A DNA stretch of 64,000 bases from Streptomyces sp. WMMB303 (GTDB taxonomy: Bacteria; Actinomycetota; Actinomycetes; Streptomycetales; Streptomycetaceae), in assembly GCF_029351045.1 (NCBI RefSeq), contig NZ_JARKIN010000001.1:5301001-5365000 (forward strand), in the 5' to 3' direction. The notes below the pieces were generated by a model that had not been told where the DNA came from, did no database searches, and saw only the letters and a program-made list of their open reading frames with translations. The position numbers were made by a program, and so were the translations under genes. Below, piece by piece: positions 62,587 to 64,000 of the stretch; position 1 is the stretch's first letter; the number at the start of each line of letters is the position of its first letter.

Positions 62587-63861
62587 ATGTCGCTTCTGAA
62601 CGGCTCTCTCCACGAGGTCGACCCCGACGTCGCCGCCGCCGTCGACGCCGAGCTCCACCGCCAGCAGTCCACCCTCGAGATGATCGCCTCGGAGAACTTC
62701 GCTCCGGTCGCCTCCATGGAGGCCCAGGGCTCGGTCCTCACGAACAAGTACGCCGAGGGCTACCCCGGCCGCCGCTACTACGGCGGCTGCGAGTACGTCG
62801 ACGTGGTCGAGGACCTGGCCCGCGACCGGATCAAGGCGCTGTTCGGCGCCGAGGCCGCCAACGTGCAGCCGCACTCCGGCGCCCAGGCGAACGCCGCCGC
62901 GATGTTCGCGCTGCTCAAGCCGGGCGACACCATCCTGGGCCTGGATCTGGCGCACGGTGGGCACCTCACCCACGGCATGAAGATCAACTTCTCCGGCAAG
63001 CTGTACAACGTCGCCGCCTACAAGGTCGACGAGCAGACCGGCCGGGTCGACATGGACGAGGTCGAGCGGCTGGCCGAGGAGCACCGCCCGCAGCTGATCA
63101 TCGCGGGCTGGTCCGCCTACCCGCGCCAGCTCGACTTCGCCGCCTTCCGCCGGATCGCCGACAAGGTCGGCGCGCTGCTGATGGTGGACATGGCGCACTT
63201 CGCCGGCCTCGTCGCCGCCGGGCTGCACCCGTCCCCGGTGCCGTACGCGGACATCGTCACGACCACCACGCACAAGACCCTCGGCGGTCCGCGCGGCGGG
63301 GTGATCCTGTCGAAGAAGGAGTACGCCAAGAAGATCAACTCCGCGGTCTTCCCGGGCCAGCAGGGCGGCCCGCTGGAGCATGTGATCGCCGCGAAGGCCG
63401 TCGCCTTCAAGATCGCCGCCGGCGACGACTTCAAGGACCGCCAGCGGCGCACCCTCTCCGGCGCACGGATCCTCGCCGAGCGCCTGCTGCGCGAGGACAC
63501 CGTCGGCGCCGGCGTCTCGGTGCTCTCCGGCGGCACGGACGTCCACCTGGTCCTGGTCGACCTGCGCAACAGCGAGCTGGACGGGCAGCAGGCCGAGGAC
63601 CGGCTCCACGACGTCGGCATCACCGTCAACCGCAACGCCGTCCCCAACGACCCGCGGCCCCCCATGGTGACTTCCGGCCTGCGCATCGGGACGCCCGCGC
63701 TGGCGACCCGCGGCTTCGGGGACGAGGACTTCGCCGAGGTCGCCGACATCATCGCCGAGGCCCTGCTGCCGGGCTTCGACGACACCAAGGGCAAGGCACT
63801 CGCCGCGCGGGTCACCGCCCTCGCGGAGAAGCACCCGCTGTACCCCACGCTGGGCAAGTAG
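62587..63861 (+). CDS. glyA: Serine hydroxymethyltransferase
   Basis: PLP enzyme interconverting serine and glycine with tetrahydrofolate, 424 residues. Visible are IASENFAPVASMEAQGSVLT, YAEGYPGRRYYGGCEYVD, the PLP lysine in TTTTHKTLGGPRGG near residue 229 and a C-terminal RIGTPALATRGFGDEDF. ATG 62587, 67 bases after gcvH. Together the three genes recycle glycine into serine. Two strong hairpins follow. Confidence 0.98.
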   Translation: MSLLNGSLHEVDPDVAAAVDAELHRQQSTLEMIASENFAPVASMEAQGSVLTNKYAEGYPGRRYYGGCEYVDVVEDLARDRIKALFGAEAANVQPHSGAQANAAAMFALLKPGDTILGLDLAHGGHLTHGMKINFSGKLYNVAAYKVDEQTGRVDMDEVERLAEEHRPQLIIAGWSAYPRQLDFAAFRRIADKVGALLMVDMAHFAGLVAAGLHPSPVPYADIVTTTTHKTLGGPRGGVILSKKEYAKKINSAVFPGQQGGPLEHVIAAKAVAFKIAAGDDFKDRQRRTLSGARILAERLLREDTVGAGVSVLSGGTDVHLVLVDLRNSELDGQQAEDRLHDVGITVNRNAVPNDPRPPMVTSGLRIGTPALATRGFGDEDFAEVADIIAEALLPGFDDTKGKALAARVTALAEKHPLYPTLGK

Positions 63862-63878
63862 TCCTCCGCAGGACTCCC

Positions 63879-63898
63879 GGAGCCCCCGGCGGGGCTCC
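63879..63898 (+). terminator. 8-bp hairpin after glyA
   Basis: GGAGCCCC-CGGC-GGGGCTCC, perfect 8-bp stem with 4-nt loop, followed by TT, 18 bases past the glyA stop. Confidence 0.7.
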
Positions 63899-63904
63899 TT
63901 CCCC

Positions 63905-63935
63905 GCCGGAGGGGCCGCACCCCGGCCCCTCCGGC
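63905..63935 (+). terminator. 13-bp perfect hairpin after glyA
   Basis: Arms GCCGGAGGGGCCG (63905-63917) and CGGCCCCTCCGGC (63923-63935), 5-nt loop. Second of two hairpins in series, likely ending the glycine operon. Confidence 0.75.
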
Positions 63936-63994
63936 ACCCACCGCTCCGCACCAGAACACAACCCGCTGGCCCGCCAAGGGCTTGGAGCCGCACC

Positions 63995-64000
63995 ATGGCA
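63995..64000 (+). CDS. First codons of the next gene (start only)
   Basis: ATGGCA at the window edge with GGAG 7 bases upstream. From memory of Streptomyces gene order this could be L-serine dehydratase, but two codons cannot show it. Confidence 0.35.

Overview
This window is chromosomal DNA from a high-GC actinomycete, almost certainly a Streptomyces or close relative. The evidence is very high GC with strong third-position bias, frequent GTG/TTG starts with GGAGG-type ribosome sites, and a gene order (serA-ilvC-ilvN-ilvB ... gatB-gatA-gatC ... ligA ... mnmA, cysteine desulfurase ... opp ... gcvT-gcvH-glyA) that I recall as conserved core synteny in Streptomyces. A fused glycine/sarcosine-dimethylglycine methyltransferase suggests tolerance of high salt.

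Left part (1-24.4 kb): the start of serA, then the branched-chain amino acid genes ilvB-ilvN-ilvC on the minus strand, preceded by a 13-codon leader peptide (MRTRILVLGQRVG) and an attenuator hairpin. Next come a large membrane PAS-GGDEF-EAL protein with a degraded EAL domain, a 2-hydroxyacid dehydrogenase, an aldo/keto reductase, a lipoprotein sugar dehydrogenase and a small DUF6191-like gene. These are followed by a 1081-residue LuxR-type ATPase regulator, a membrane protein carrying a long Ser-Asp repeat, an MMPL transporter, a run of three AIM24-family genes (the first fused to TerD), DoxX and a metallo-beta-lactamase-fold protein.

Centre (24.4-42 kb): gatC-gatA-small protein-gatB on the minus strand. 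Divergent from it is a tightly coupled five-gene plus-strand operon (28240-32114): a 61-residue peptide, an unknown helical protein, two paralogous unknown proteins, and a cytoplasmic beta-lactamase-fold hydrolase. This looks like an undescribed ribosomal-peptide or peptide-signal system and is the main finding. It is followed by an intact GGDEF-EAL protein (RmdB-like), ligA, a MetE-type methionine synthase, an SDR, a lone MreB-like actin, and the GSMT-SDMT glycine betaine synthase.

Right part (42-64 kb): a LOG-family protein, mnmA, an N-acetylmuramoyl-L-alanine amidase, a cysteine desulfurase (sulfur donor for MnmA), a pentapeptide-repeat gene with two frameshifts, Dps, a thioesterase, a TRIC-type channel and an oppC-A-B-D-F peptide importer. 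After these come two SseB-domain genes, a secreted Pro/Lys-rich protein, a P-loop kinase-like gene, and the glycine operon gcvT-gcvH-glyA behind a tandem glycine riboswitch. No tRNA, rRNA, CRISPR array or insertion sequence was seen. Many genes end in perfect long inverted repeats that probably act as terminators. Gene names based on S. coelicolor order are from memory, not from a search.
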